Shown: piece by piece, positions 10,651 through 17,630 of the stretch
Position numbering within the stretch: position 1 is the first letter of the stretch
Layout of the letters: each line of letters begins with the position of its first letter
From: an uncultured Armatimonadota bacterium
GTDB lineage: Bacteria; Armatimonadota; Fimbriimonadia; Fimbriimonadales; Fimbriimonadaceae
Assembly (NCBI GenBank): GCA_903833215.1
Contig: CAILEM010000098.1
Location: forward strand, 1 to 33,798
Reading direction: 5' to 3'
Length of the DNA stretch: 33,798 nucleotides
Position numbers and translations under genes: made by a program
The notes under the pieces: generated by a model
What the model saw: only the letters and a program-made list of their open reading frames with translations
Told to the model about the DNA's origin: nothing
Database searches by the model: none

Positions 10651-11715
10651 TTAGCCCCGCTGAATCGTTACTGTTCCTTGTCCGTTTTCCGAACCGCGAA
10701 CAGTGATGTGGATGGGCAGGAACTGCTTCACAACCCAAACGATGGTTAGGAAGCGTTGCGTCAATCTTGAGACAGTGAAGGTTGAAGAGGTTTCGGCCAT
10801 CACTAGCGGCAGCAGAATTTGATCGGCCAAAAAAGGATCTGTGGTACTTGTCCCCCGCATCCATTCGAATAACTCTTCGAATGCGGTTTGGGCGAGTGTC
10901 TCAGCACGTACGCTAGTGGAACCCATTGCGGTCCCTCCACCCATGCCGCGATCATACGTAGCCCAGGTCGTCACAAAGATCCCTCGACTTTCAGCGTTCG
11001 ATTCCCCAATCTCGATCCGCACCTTGACACCTGCATTGAGTGCCAAGCGTGAAAGATGGGATGCGACGCGCTCACCCACTGTCGGGGGGAGCGACGCCGT
11101 CGTGACTAGGGCCCTGACGCCCTTGAGAACTCCGCGATCCGACCACTCAATCCCTGAAAGGCTGCTTGGCTCTACATCGAGACTGACTTCGCCGCTGGAT
11201 TCTCTGCCAAACCCTGGTCGGAGTAGCTCGGGAAAGCCGTACAGCCCCGCCTTCTGAAGGGTTGGAAGAGTGACGTTCGCAAAGTAGTCGTAGCTGAGGG
11301 CATTCGATCCGTAAGTTTCCCCCTCAACGGTAATGCTGGAGTAGACGCCGCTTCGGGCCAGAACTGGGAGCAGGCTGCCGAGGACGACAAGGGCATTGGC
11401 ACCTCGTTTGGATTCGTTCCGCACGGACAGGACTTGGCCTTTGTATCCGCGAGGTCGCGATGTTGGAAGGAAGCTGACTGCCGTTGATCCCAGTTCAACG
11501 CCGACGGTCTCTGCACCCGAAATATCGGCAAGGATCCTAAGGAGTGTAATGTCCTCAGCATCGAGCCCTGGATACTTGGTGCCCGCTCGAATGTCCTGAA
11601 TTCGAGTGGGCTGTTGGGTGAGCACAGACATCGCAAGGGCAGTTCGAACAAGTGCCCCTCCCCCCTCACCGTGGGATCCGTCGATAAGAACGAGTGTTTG
11701 GGACCCGTTGCGCAT
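10651..11715 (-). CDS. RtcA-like RNA 3'-phosphate cyclase homologue lacking the nucleophilic histidine
   Basis: The 354-residue product aligns along its length with RtcA: GEGGGALVRTALAMS (16-30), IRAGTKYPGL (42-51), LADQILLPLVMA (296-307), FTVSRLTQRFL (313-323) and VVKQFLPIHITV (328-339). In E. coli RtcA the adenylylated His309 lies in FTVAHPSCHLLTN; here the same column is Arg321. The family signature RHGxxPxGGG has become RPGFGRESSG (166-175). Canonical RNA-AMP chemistry is therefore unlikely. Loss of this His is known in eukaryotic Rcl1, which acts in rRNA processing. Function here is unknown; RNA binding or a structural role is inference. Its ATG overlaps the upstream stop (TAATG), indicating translational coupling to the membrane protein gene. 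Confidence 0.85.
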   Translation of the reverse strand: MRNGSQTLVLIDGSHGEGGGALVRTALAMSVLTQQPTRIQDIRAGTKYPGLDAEDITLLRILADISGAETVGVELGSTAVSFLPTSRPRGYKGQVLSVRNESKRGANALVVLGSLLPVLARSGVYSSITVEGETYGSNALSYDYFANVTLPTLQKAGLYGFPELLRPGFGRESSGEVSLDVEPSSLSGIEWSDRGVLKGVRALVTTASLPPTVGERVASHLSRLALNAGVKVRIEIGESNAESRGIFVTTWATYDRGMGGGTAMGSTSVRAETLAQTAFEELFEWMRGTSTTDPFLADQILLPLVMAETSSTFTVSRLTQRFLTIVWVVKQFLPIHITVRGSENGQGTVTIQRG

Positions 11716-12776
11716 TAAACCTTGATCTTAAAGATCGCGAACTCCAGGAGTTTCATTGTGTACGTGAGCGCAATGAGCATGACAACCGCGAGCATGGCTT
11801 CGACGAACATATCGGGTGGCTTGTAGTTTCCGCCAGCGCCCAAAGTCGCGTGATTAACAACTCCGTTGATTCGGATCAGCAATCCGTTCACTGCTGCGAA
11901 AAGCAGACCATGCAAGACGGCGTAGCTCACAAAGAACCCTGGGACCGTAATCCACATGCCGACTTTGTATTTATGTCGCTGATGCTCGTTGTAGATTACG
12001 CAGCTATAGCAACGAGACTTTTTCTGCTCCGTCGACAGCTTGTGGTTTTGTGGGATGAACTTGGCAGCAAGGAGTTCGTCTTTCGGGATGGCTTTATTTT
12101 CCATCGCATTCCGAATGACTTGCTCTTCGCACATACAGCCGACAAGTTCCTTCCAGCATGTCCTTCGAGCATGATAAATGGGGCACTTGTCACGAACAAA
12201 TGTTCGGCAGTACGGAAGCTGCCAGCACTTGCCCATAAGGACATTCTTCTTCTGGCCCTCTTCCTTAATGCCTTTGCCCAGCTTGATGTGGTCAGCCTTT
12301 GCGCCTGTCTTCACTCGCTGGTTGACGCGAATGGCGATGTCCGTGAGTAGGACCAGCATGCCAAGAACGCCAAGGATCGTGCCGCCGGTTTGGAGTGCGG
12401 CAAGTGCACTCTCGCTTGCCTGGTTGGTTTTGTCACCAACGATACTTGGCAAATAAAGGGGAGCAAAGAACAGGGCTGCCGCAATCATCAGTTGACCGGC
12501 ACCAAGGAGTTCCTCTCCCCAAAACAGGAAAGTTGAACCCACAGCAAGCCCAATCACGCCAGCCACGAGAACCTTCTGGAAGATCTCTACATTGCGCACT
12601 GCATCTGCGACTTGGCTGGCAGATCCTGCGTCCCCGCCTACTCGGAAGCAGGTGAAAACGAGCAGGCCAATGGAAATAAGAGTCGCAACTGCGCCAAGCC
12701 CTGCAACTACTTTTGCAGTGCCGCTGAGGAGTTCCTCAAGAGTCTCCGATAAATCTGCCGCCCCAAACCTGCTCAT
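11715..12776 (-). CDS. Polytopic membrane protein with an eight-cysteine cytoplasmic domain
   Basis: I do not recognise a named family. The 353-residue protein has about four N-terminal membrane segments (roughly 22-43, 69-88, 94-112, 131-149), a soluble region at 150-272 and two C-terminal segments (about 274-300 and 325-345). The soluble part carries eight cysteines: 184, 190, 198, 207, 214, 216, 256, 259, in the pattern CWxxxYC...KCP...TCW...GCMC...CYSC. Such spacing suits Zn or Fe-S binding, perhaps two sites; this is inference. A positively charged KKNVLMGK precedes the first Cys. The gene begins 6 bases after efp and ends in the ATG of the RtcA-like gene, so all three are one operon. 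Confidence 0.75.
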   Translation of the reverse strand: MSRFGAADLSETLEELLSGTAKVVAGLGAVATLISIGLLVFTCFRVGGDAGSASQVADAVRNVEIFQKVLVAGVIGLAVGSTFLFWGEELLGAGQLMIAAALFFAPLYLPSIVGDKTNQASESALAALQTGGTILGVLGMLVLLTDIAIRVNQRVKTGAKADHIKLGKGIKEEGQKKNVLMGKCWQLPYCRTFVRDKCPIYHARRTCWKELVGCMCEEQVIRNAMENKAIPKDELLAAKFIPQNHKLSTEQKKSRCYSCVIYNEHQRHKYKVGMWITVPGFFVSYAVLHGLLFAAVNGLLIRINGVVNHATLGAGGNYKPPDMFVEAMLAVVMLIALTYTMKLLEFAIFKIKV

Positions 12777-12782
12777 AGGCCT

Positions 12783-13352
12783 TTACTTCTTGACGCGCTC
12801 TAGATACGAGTCGGTGCGCGTATCTACTTTAACAATATCTCCTACGTTGATATGGAAGGGAACATTGATCGTGGCACCAGACTCAAGCTTTGCAGCCTTC
12901 GTGCTTCCGCCGCTAACGGTGTCTCCTTTGAACCCTGGATCAGCTTCGACGATTTCTAGCTCAACAAAGTTCGGTAATTCATAACCAAGGGTTTCGCCAT
13001 TAGCCGTAAGAGCAATAATTTCTACGTCCTCTTTCAAATACTTCGCTTGGGCGCCAACCGTTTCTTCAGCGATGGGAATTTGCTCGTACGTGTCCAAATC
13101 CATCACGATAAGGTCGCTGGCCTGACGATACAGGAACTGCATTTTGACCTTTTCGACAAAGGCTGGCTCGACGCGCTCGCCTGATCGGAAAGTTTTTTCA
13201 AGTTGCTGCCCCGTTTTAATCTTTTTTAATCGTGTTCGGACAAACGCCCCACCCTTGCCTGGTTTGACGTGTTGAAACTCGACGATGGTGTATACATCGC
13301 CGTCCAAATAGAAGTGCATCCCGTTCTTAAAATCGCTTGTATCTATAGCCAA
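12783..13352 (-). CDS. efp: Elongation factor P
   Basis: Relieves ribosome stalling at polyproline by binding between the P and E sites. The 189-residue product has all three beta domains at normal length. The loop reaching the peptidyl-transferase centre is VKPGKGGAF, with the usually modified lysine at Lys33. The enzymes that might modify it (EpmA/EpmB or others) are not in this window. The start is TTG at 13352, supported by a GAGGAG Shine-Dalgarno eight bases upstream and by the family N-terminus. First gene of the cluster with the 8-Cys membrane protein and the RtcA-like gene. Confidence 0.96.
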   Translation of the reverse strand: MAIDTSDFKNGMHFYLDGDVYTIVEFQHVKPGKGGAFVRTRLKKIKTGQQLEKTFRSGERVEPAFVEKVKMQFLYRQASDLIVMDLDTYEQIPIAEETVGAQAKYLKEDVEIIALTANGETLGYELPNFVELEIVEADPGFKGDTVSGGSTKAAKLESGATINVPFHINVGDIVKVDTRTDSYLERVKK

Positions 13353-13360
13353 TCTAACCG

Positions 13361-13366
13361 CTCCTC
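13361..13366 (-). promoter_or_regulatory. Shine-Dalgarno that fixes the TTG start of efp
   Basis: The minus-strand sequence GAGGAG stands 8 bases before TTG at 13352. No ATG or GTG in frame with similar support exists, so the TTG start is credible. Confidence 0.7.
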
Positions 13367-13628
13367 GAGGGTCATCCCCGAAACAAGCATTAATTGTGAC
13401 ATGGCGAAACCACAGCCATGCGCGTTATGGGTGTCACAACGCCTCCGGACGCACACGAAGAGAGTAACTGATGAGCAGGCGTTGCGTTACGGTGAATGTT
13501 CTAAGCATTTTTGTTTGACTCTCATTAGTCGAGATTTGAGGGTGTTTCGTTCAAACATTCCTGCCGAGGATTGGTGATATTTGACCAATCGAGTGATGCA
13601 GGCGTAAGTACAATACGTGGGTTCCCTA
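13367..13628. other. Divergent intergenic region efp / CBS-DUF1385 gene
   Basis: About 260 bases with no gene I can support. A TACAAT hexamer at 13609-13614 is a candidate -10 for the plus-strand gene and would give a leader of roughly 8 bases before the ATG at 13629. Nothing else stands out. Confidence 0.4.
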
Positions 13629-14765
13629 ATGACGAAATCTCAGTCGACCCAAGCTCCTTTTCTGGCTCTATCTGCGCCAGTGGGTCACTTAATGCGTCCG
13701 GCCCAGTGGGCTGACGCTCAAGATTCGCTTGGGGTCGCGATTGACGAGTTTCGTCGCAATGGCGGCGGATTGCTCCCAGTTGTGTCCGAAGGCATTCTCG
13801 TAGGAGTTTTGACCGAAGCGATTCTTGCCGAATCTCTTGGATCAGGTGCGAACCTCAATGACGCATGTGTCGGGTTCATTTCAGAACCGTTCACTATCGC
13901 ACCGTATGCAAGCGGTGCCGAAGCCTTAAGACTCTTATCGGAGATGGATTTGATGACGCTTGTCGTCGTGGACGACAACTATGGCGTGGTCGGGCTGATC
14001 AGCCCATCAGATTTGTATCCCCGACGTCGCGAGATGCAGCGGCCCTCGCCGGTCGGTGGCATGGCAACTCCTTTCGGCGTTTACCTCACGAGTGGGGGGC
14101 TTCACGGTGGCGTGAGCCTTTACGCCGTGATGGCAACGGGGGCAGCAATGTTCTCGATGTTCACAGTGAGCATTATTCTTGTCAGCCTGGCCCTCTCACC
14201 TTTGAGCCATACGCGTTTGACGAATGACGCCCAGATAGCAATTATTCAGGGCGTGTCCTTACTTGGCTTTTTGGCGATCATGCGACTCGTGCCCCTTTCG
14301 GGAACCCATGGCGCAGAACACATGGTTGTGCATGCGATGGAACGAGGGGAAGATTTGACCCCCGAAATCGTGGCACGGATGCCGCGAGTGCATCCGCGAT
14401 GCGGAACGAACCTTGCCGCAGCCGCATTTCTGTTCCTAGGCGTTTTTTCGCTGCCAGTGCTGGACGACAGTTCGAGATTTATCATCGCAGCGCTATTAAC
14501 GATGTTCCTTTGGAAACCAGTAGGCTCTTTTACCCAGCAGTACATCACAACCCGGAAACCCACTGACCGCCAGTTGCGTAGCGGTATCAAGGCTGGAACG
14601 GAGTTGATTGAGAAGTACTCAACCGCCCGCCACAGCACGGCCAGCATCCCAAAGAGGATTTGGAACAGCGGTTTGCTACACGTGATGACGGGCTCTGGAC
14701 TCGCTTTCCTTGTGGTCAAAGGAATCACGTTGTTGTTCCACTTCAATCTCCCAGGTTTGGATTAG
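13629..14765 (+). CDS. CBS-pair / DUF1385 fusion membrane protein
   Basis: The 378-residue product joins two CBS motifs (about 18-70 and 80-130, ending VVGLISPSDLY) to a DUF1385 domain (about 140-345). DUF1385 is recognised from GGMATPFGVYLTSGGLHGG, the GTHGAEHMVVHAMERGEDLTPE segment (225-246) and RVHPRCGTNLA (253-263). The His/Glu/Cys residues in these blocks suggest a metal site. Membrane segments follow the first block (about 165-190, 203-222) and the HPRCGT block (262-300, 345-370). CBS pairs normally sense adenosine nucleotides, so they may regulate the membrane domain. Homologues such as B. subtilis YqhQ are uncharacterised and lack the CBS pair. ATG at 13629 is preferred; a GTG at 13617 also exists. 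secG follows 44 bases downstream. Confidence 0.85.
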   Translation: MTKSQSTQAPFLALSAPVGHLMRPAQWADAQDSLGVAIDEFRRNGGGLLPVVSEGILVGVLTEAILAESLGSGANLNDACVGFISEPFTIAPYASGAEALRLLSEMDLMTLVVVDDNYGVVGLISPSDLYPRRREMQRPSPVGGMATPFGVYLTSGGLHGGVSLYAVMATGAAMFSMFTVSIILVSLALSPLSHTRLTNDAQIAIIQGVSLLGFLAIMRLVPLSGTHGAEHMVVHAMERGEDLTPEIVARMPRVHPRCGTNLAAAAFLFLGVFSLPVLDDSSRFIIAALLTMFLWKPVGSFTQQYITTRKPTDRQLRSGIKAGTELIEKYSTARHSTASIPKRIWNSGLLHVMTGSGLAFLVVKGITLLFHFNLPGLD

Positions 14766-14809
14766 GTCATCGGCAAGGTACAATCAACAATTCGAGGTCC
14801 AATACTTCC

Positions 14810-15106
14810 GTGCATACCGCCTATAACGTTCTACTTTTCCTAGCCCTCATCGTGGCCACAATGTTTTCCGTCTTGGTTCTGATTACCGGAAAGGGCGATG
14901 CAATGTCGGGCGGCGGCAGTATCCGAACCTCTTTCAAAGGTAAAGCGAGCTTTGACGACTATATGTCGAAGTTGACTTTGATCCTCGGTGCTTCGTTCTT
15001 CGCATTGATGCTGCTTATCGACGGCGTGAGCAATCGCATTGACTCTGCTGCCCAGAACGGTCCAACACCAGCGCCCGTAAAGTCCACTACCAAGACTGGC
15101 AAGTAA
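14810..15106 (+). CDS. secG: Preprotein translocase subunit SecG
   Basis: Small membrane subunit of the SecYEG export channel. From a GTG start the product is 98 residues: a first membrane segment YNVLLFLALIVATMFSVLVL, the SecG-type polar loop GKGDAMSGGGS, and a second segment LILGASFFALMLLIDGV, then a Pro/Thr/Lys-rich tail. This order and size are those of SecG. A GAGGT at 14794-14798 lies 11 bases upstream of GTG 14810 as Shine-Dalgarno, and TACAAT at 14779-14784 is a candidate -10. An intrinsic terminator ends the unit. Confidence 0.85.
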   Translation: MHTAYNVLLFLALIVATMFSVLVLITGKGDAMSGGGSIRTSFKGKASFDDYMSKLTLILGASFFALMLLIDGVSNRIDSAAQNGPTPAPVKSTTKTGK

Positions 15107-15123
15107 GTCTCGAATTACAAAGT

Positions 15124-15161
15124 AAAAAGCCCCGGAGTCCAATGGATTCCAGGGCTTTTTT
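15124..15161 (+). terminator. Intrinsic terminator after secG
   Basis: AAAAAGCCC, then GGAGTCC / GGATTCC around an AAT loop, then GGGCTTTTTT forms a long stem with a U-run. It begins 17 bases after the secG stop. The A-run on the other side would allow it to act in both directions. Confidence 0.85.
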
Positions 15162-15581
15162 GTTCGGTCTGATGGCAAATGAACTTCCTAATATAGGAGG
15201 ATTTGCCCGCAATGTCGAAATTGTCGGCGTGGTTTCTTTTCCCCTTGCAGGGGTAGAAGGTCAGGAAGAGGGGTTAGCCACTTTCGGTTCCGACTCAGGC
15301 GGGACTTCCTTTTCGCATTTGGCCTCTAGAAAAGTACCAAAAAATGCCCGCTAAGACCCCAATCATTGTTGCTGCCGACCTTCAAGACTGCTTCACAATT
15401 TGAGCATTTCTTGGGTTAAGCAATTGCCCGAATCGATGTAGGAAAACTGAATTTTGGCGTCGGACGACTCAACTAGCGGTAGTTACCGCGATGTCAAGCC
15501 GAGCATCCATTCATCGTGAGTTTCCAGAAACAACGGAGCCAAAGGCGCATAGATGGCATTACCCTCACCTGGCCCCCTGTT
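15162..15581. other. Intergenic region without a supported gene
   Basis: About 420 bases with frequent stops in all frames. It holds a good Shine-Dalgarno (AGGAGG, 15195-15200) followed 11 bases later by ATG for a 14-codon ORF (15212-15256, MSKLSAWFLFPLQG). It also holds a small hairpin, GCGGTAGTTACCGC, near 15476. I see no coding gene or RNA family here. Confidence 0.4.
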
Positions 15582-15623
15582 AAAAAAGGAGAGGAACCCG
15601 CCTTAGAATTTGGGGGGTTCCTC
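15582..15623 (-). terminator. Intrinsic terminator of the YHS-domain gene
   Basis: On the minus strand GAGGAACCC (15623-15615) pairs with GGGTTCCTC (15599-15591) across a 15-base loop, and is followed by TCCTTTTTT. It lies about 50 bases past the stop at 15674. Confidence 0.7.
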
Positions 15624-15673
15624 CGAGAGTTTGCTGGCCTTCGCCCAACAGCATTGGCCACCTAACCAATTAA

Positions 15674-15958
15674 CTACTTGGTAGCTTTGGTTGCTTTTGG
15701 AGTTGGGATGTGAGGTGCCTTGGCGTACTTGGCTGGATCCTTCTTGAATGCTTCTGGGCAGCCGCCGCAGCAGAAGAAGTATCGGTTGCCTTTGTAATCG
15801 GCGAACATCTTGGTCTTGGTTGCTTTCTCAACGTCGACCGAATTCTTGGTCATGACAGCGCAAACCATCTTGGTGGTAGGAGCTTTCTTAGGGCCCTGGG
15901 CGCCAGCGAAGCCTGCGATGGCAGCAATGAGGAGGGTTGGAAGGATGATTTTGTTCAT
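15674..15958 (-). CDS. Secreted YHS-domain protein (probable metal binding)
   Basis: The 94-residue product has a signal peptide (MNKIILPTLLIAAIAGFAGA) and a YHS domain (about 30-80): VCAVMTKNSVD with Cys33, then YKGNRYFFCCGGCPEAFKKDP with Cys63, Cys64 and Cys67. YHS domains bind copper or other soft metals in P-type ATPases, CopA-like proteins and oxidoreductases. Here the domain is free-standing and exported, so a periplasmic metal-binding role is likely (inference). The Lys/Thr/Pro-rich tail is probably disordered. Divergent from the phosphoesterase gene at 16045. Confidence 0.85.
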   Translation of the reverse strand: MNKIILPTLLIAAIAGFAGAQGPKKAPTTKMVCAVMTKNSVDVEKATKTKMFADYKGNRYFFCCGGCPEAFKKDPAKYAKAPHIPTPKATKATK

Positions 15959-15981
15959 GGAAGTGTTTAGCCTAACTAAGC

Positions 15982-16011
15982 TTGCGCAACATTGCGCCCT
16001 GTAAGTATAAC
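15982..16011 (+). promoter_or_regulatory. Candidate promoter of the phosphoesterase gene
   Basis: TTGCGC (15982-15987) and TATAAC (16006-16011) are spaced by 18 bases. The -35 match is poor (only TTG), the -10 good. The site lies upstream of the chosen GTG at 16045 and argues against a TTG start at 15982, which would put coding sequence inside the promoter. Confidence 0.35.
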
Positions 16012-16044
16012 CTGGTTCCTTTGGGATGGCACAATGTCATTGCA

Positions 16045-16764
16045 GTGGGCATACGCATCCTTCACACCAACGACATGCACGGGACGCTGACGCCTCAAAG
16101 GTTTCAGTGGCTACAAAGTTTGAGGAGCGGAGCCGATCTCTACTTTGATACCGGGGATGCGATCAAAACGGGCAACCTCGGAATTCCCCTCCGGCCAGAG
16201 GCAGTATGGCCACTACTCGATCAGTTGAAATGCACCGCAAGTGTGCTTGGTAACCGTGAAACGCACGTTCTTGAGTCTGCATTCAAGGCAAAGCTCAATG
16301 GTTCCAAGCATCCAATTCTGTGTGGAAACCTGAGAGGGAAGGACAATTCTCGGCCTCTACCACGCACTTTGATTGTCGAAAGTCGCGGTTTGAAAGTGGG
16401 TGTCATCGCCGTCATGGTGCCGATGGTGACAGAGCGGATGGCCACCAAAGCGGCCAGTGCCTATCTGTGGGACCCACCGATTCCAATTGCCTGTGAACTT
16501 TCTAAGGTTTTGCGACCAGAGGTCGATTTGCTCATTTGCCTCTCACATATTGGGCATCGGCAAGACTTGGAGTTGGCCGAAAAGTGTCCCGAATTGGATG
16601 TGATATTGGGTGGGCACTCCCACACGGTGCTACAGTCTCCGGTTAAAGTTGGGAACGTCTCGATCTGTCAAGGCGGATCGCACAACCGCTTTGCTGGTAT
16701 CTACGATTGGAGCCCAGGGAAAGGGATCGTGGGAACCCTGATGGCCGCTCCTGCGCAGAAGTAG
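16045..16764 (+). CDS. Calcineurin-like phosphoesterase related to 5'-nucleotidases, altered GNHE motif
   Basis: The 239-residue product carries the metallophosphoesterase blocks HTNDMHG (7-13), FDTGD (34-38), SHIGH and GGHSH (189-193), arranged as in the N-terminal domain of UshA-type 5'-nucleotidases. The C-terminal substrate-binding domain is absent. The block that should read GNHE reads GNRE (69-72, VLGNRETH), so the usual catalytic His, and the Asp normally three residues later, are missing. Activity may be weak or different. No signal peptide is seen, so it is probably cytoplasmic. The start is GTG 16045; TTG codons at 16021 and 15982 are alternatives. It is convergent with argB with one base between stops. 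Confidence 0.78.
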   Translation: MGIRILHTNDMHGTLTPQRFQWLQSLRSGADLYFDTGDAIKTGNLGIPLRPEAVWPLLDQLKCTASVLGNRETHVLESAFKAKLNGSKHPILCGNLRGKDNSRPLPRTLIVESRGLKVGVIAVMVPMVTERMATKAASAYLWDPPIPIACELSKVLRPEVDLLICLSHIGHRQDLELAEKCPELDVILGGHSHTVLQSPVKVGNVSICQGGSHNRFAGIYDWSPGKGIVGTLMAAPAQK

Positions 16765-16765
16765 G

Positions 16766-17623
16766 TTAGCGACCACCAACGATCATTGTTCCGACGCCTG
16801 AGTGAGTGAAGACTTCGACAAGCAGCGCATTGGGCAACCCGCCATTGATAAGGTGAACACTCCCGACGCCATGATCAATGGCGTGCAGCGCGCCTTCCAA
16901 TTTAGGAATCATTCCGCGGTCTGCCTTGCCTGAGGTGATCATCTCGCGCGCCTCGGCGGCACCAAGTTGAGAAATGGTGGAATTCGCGTCGTGTTTATCT
17001 GCCAAGACACCGTTGGTGTCGGTAAGCAGGATGAGCTTAGAGGCTCCTACCGCTGCAGCAATGGCGGCAGCCGCGCTGTCGGCGTTCACATTTAGAGCCC
17101 GCTTCTCGAAATCTGTCGCGACACTGCAAACCACCGGAATGAAGCCGGCTCCAGTCGCGACGGTTAGCACGTGGGCGTTCACTTTCACCACGTCACCAAC
17201 TCTGCCGAGTTCGTCGGAAATTCGCTCCGCTTCCAGGAGATCTGCGTCACGCCCAGAAAGACCGATGGCTTGGCCGCCTGCCTTTTGCACCGCCGCCACA
17301 AGCGCTTTGTTTGCTCGCCCAGCGAGTGCCATCTCGACGACATCCATGGTGTCATCGTCCGTGACCCGAAGTCCATTCAGTGTCTTCTTTTCGATGCCCA
17401 GTCGCCCGAGCCATGTATCAATCTCGGGCCCACCGCCGTGAACCAAGATCGCTCGAATTCCGACGAGTTGAAGCAGCAAGACGTTGCGGATGACGCCTTC
17501 CATAAGACTTGCATCACGCATCGCGCTACCGCCGTACTTGACGACGAACGTTTGGCCACGAAATTCTTGTATGTAGGGAAGCGCCTGGTTTAGGACGTCG
17601 CCTTGAGTCTGTGCATCGACCAC
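16766..17623 (-). CDS. argB: N-acetylglutamate kinase
   Basis: Second step of arginine synthesis: phosphorylates N-acetyl-L-glutamate with ATP. The product, 285 residues from the GTG at 17623, has the amino-acid-kinase blocks FVVKYGGSAM near the N-terminus, LVHGGGPEID, SGRDADLL, NVNADSAAAAIA, ILLTDTNGVL and GMIPKLEGALHAI, all at family spacing. The GTG gives the usual N-terminus (VVDAQTQGDVLNQALPYIQEF); a TTG at 17671 would overlap the upstream gene. The start lies 7 bases after the K+ channel stop, so both are probably co-transcribed, although no functional link is obvious. No other arg gene is present. Confidence 0.94.
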   Translation of the reverse strand: MVDAQTQGDVLNQALPYIQEFRGQTFVVKYGGSAMRDASLMEGVIRNVLLLQLVGIRAILVHGGGPEIDTWLGRLGIEKKTLNGLRVTDDDTMDVVEMALAGRANKALVAAVQKAGGQAIGLSGRDADLLEAERISDELGRVGDVVKVNAHVLTVATGAGFIPVVCSVATDFEKRALNVNADSAAAAIAAAVGASKLILLTDTNGVLADKHDANSTISQLGAAEAREMITSGKADRGMIPKLEGALHAIDHGVGSVHLINGGLPNALLVEVFTHSGVGTMIVGGR

Positions 17624-17630
17624 ATCCCGA

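Noticed and set aside
15142-15354. 70-codon plus-strand ORF after secG
   Set aside because: It starts inside the secG terminator hairpin and has no ribosome binding site or recognisable product.
15550-15590. Second copy of the MITE-like right end (AAAAAAGGAGAGG)
   Set aside because: The similarity is short and A/G-rich, and the segment is better explained as the U-run and stem of the YHS gene terminator.
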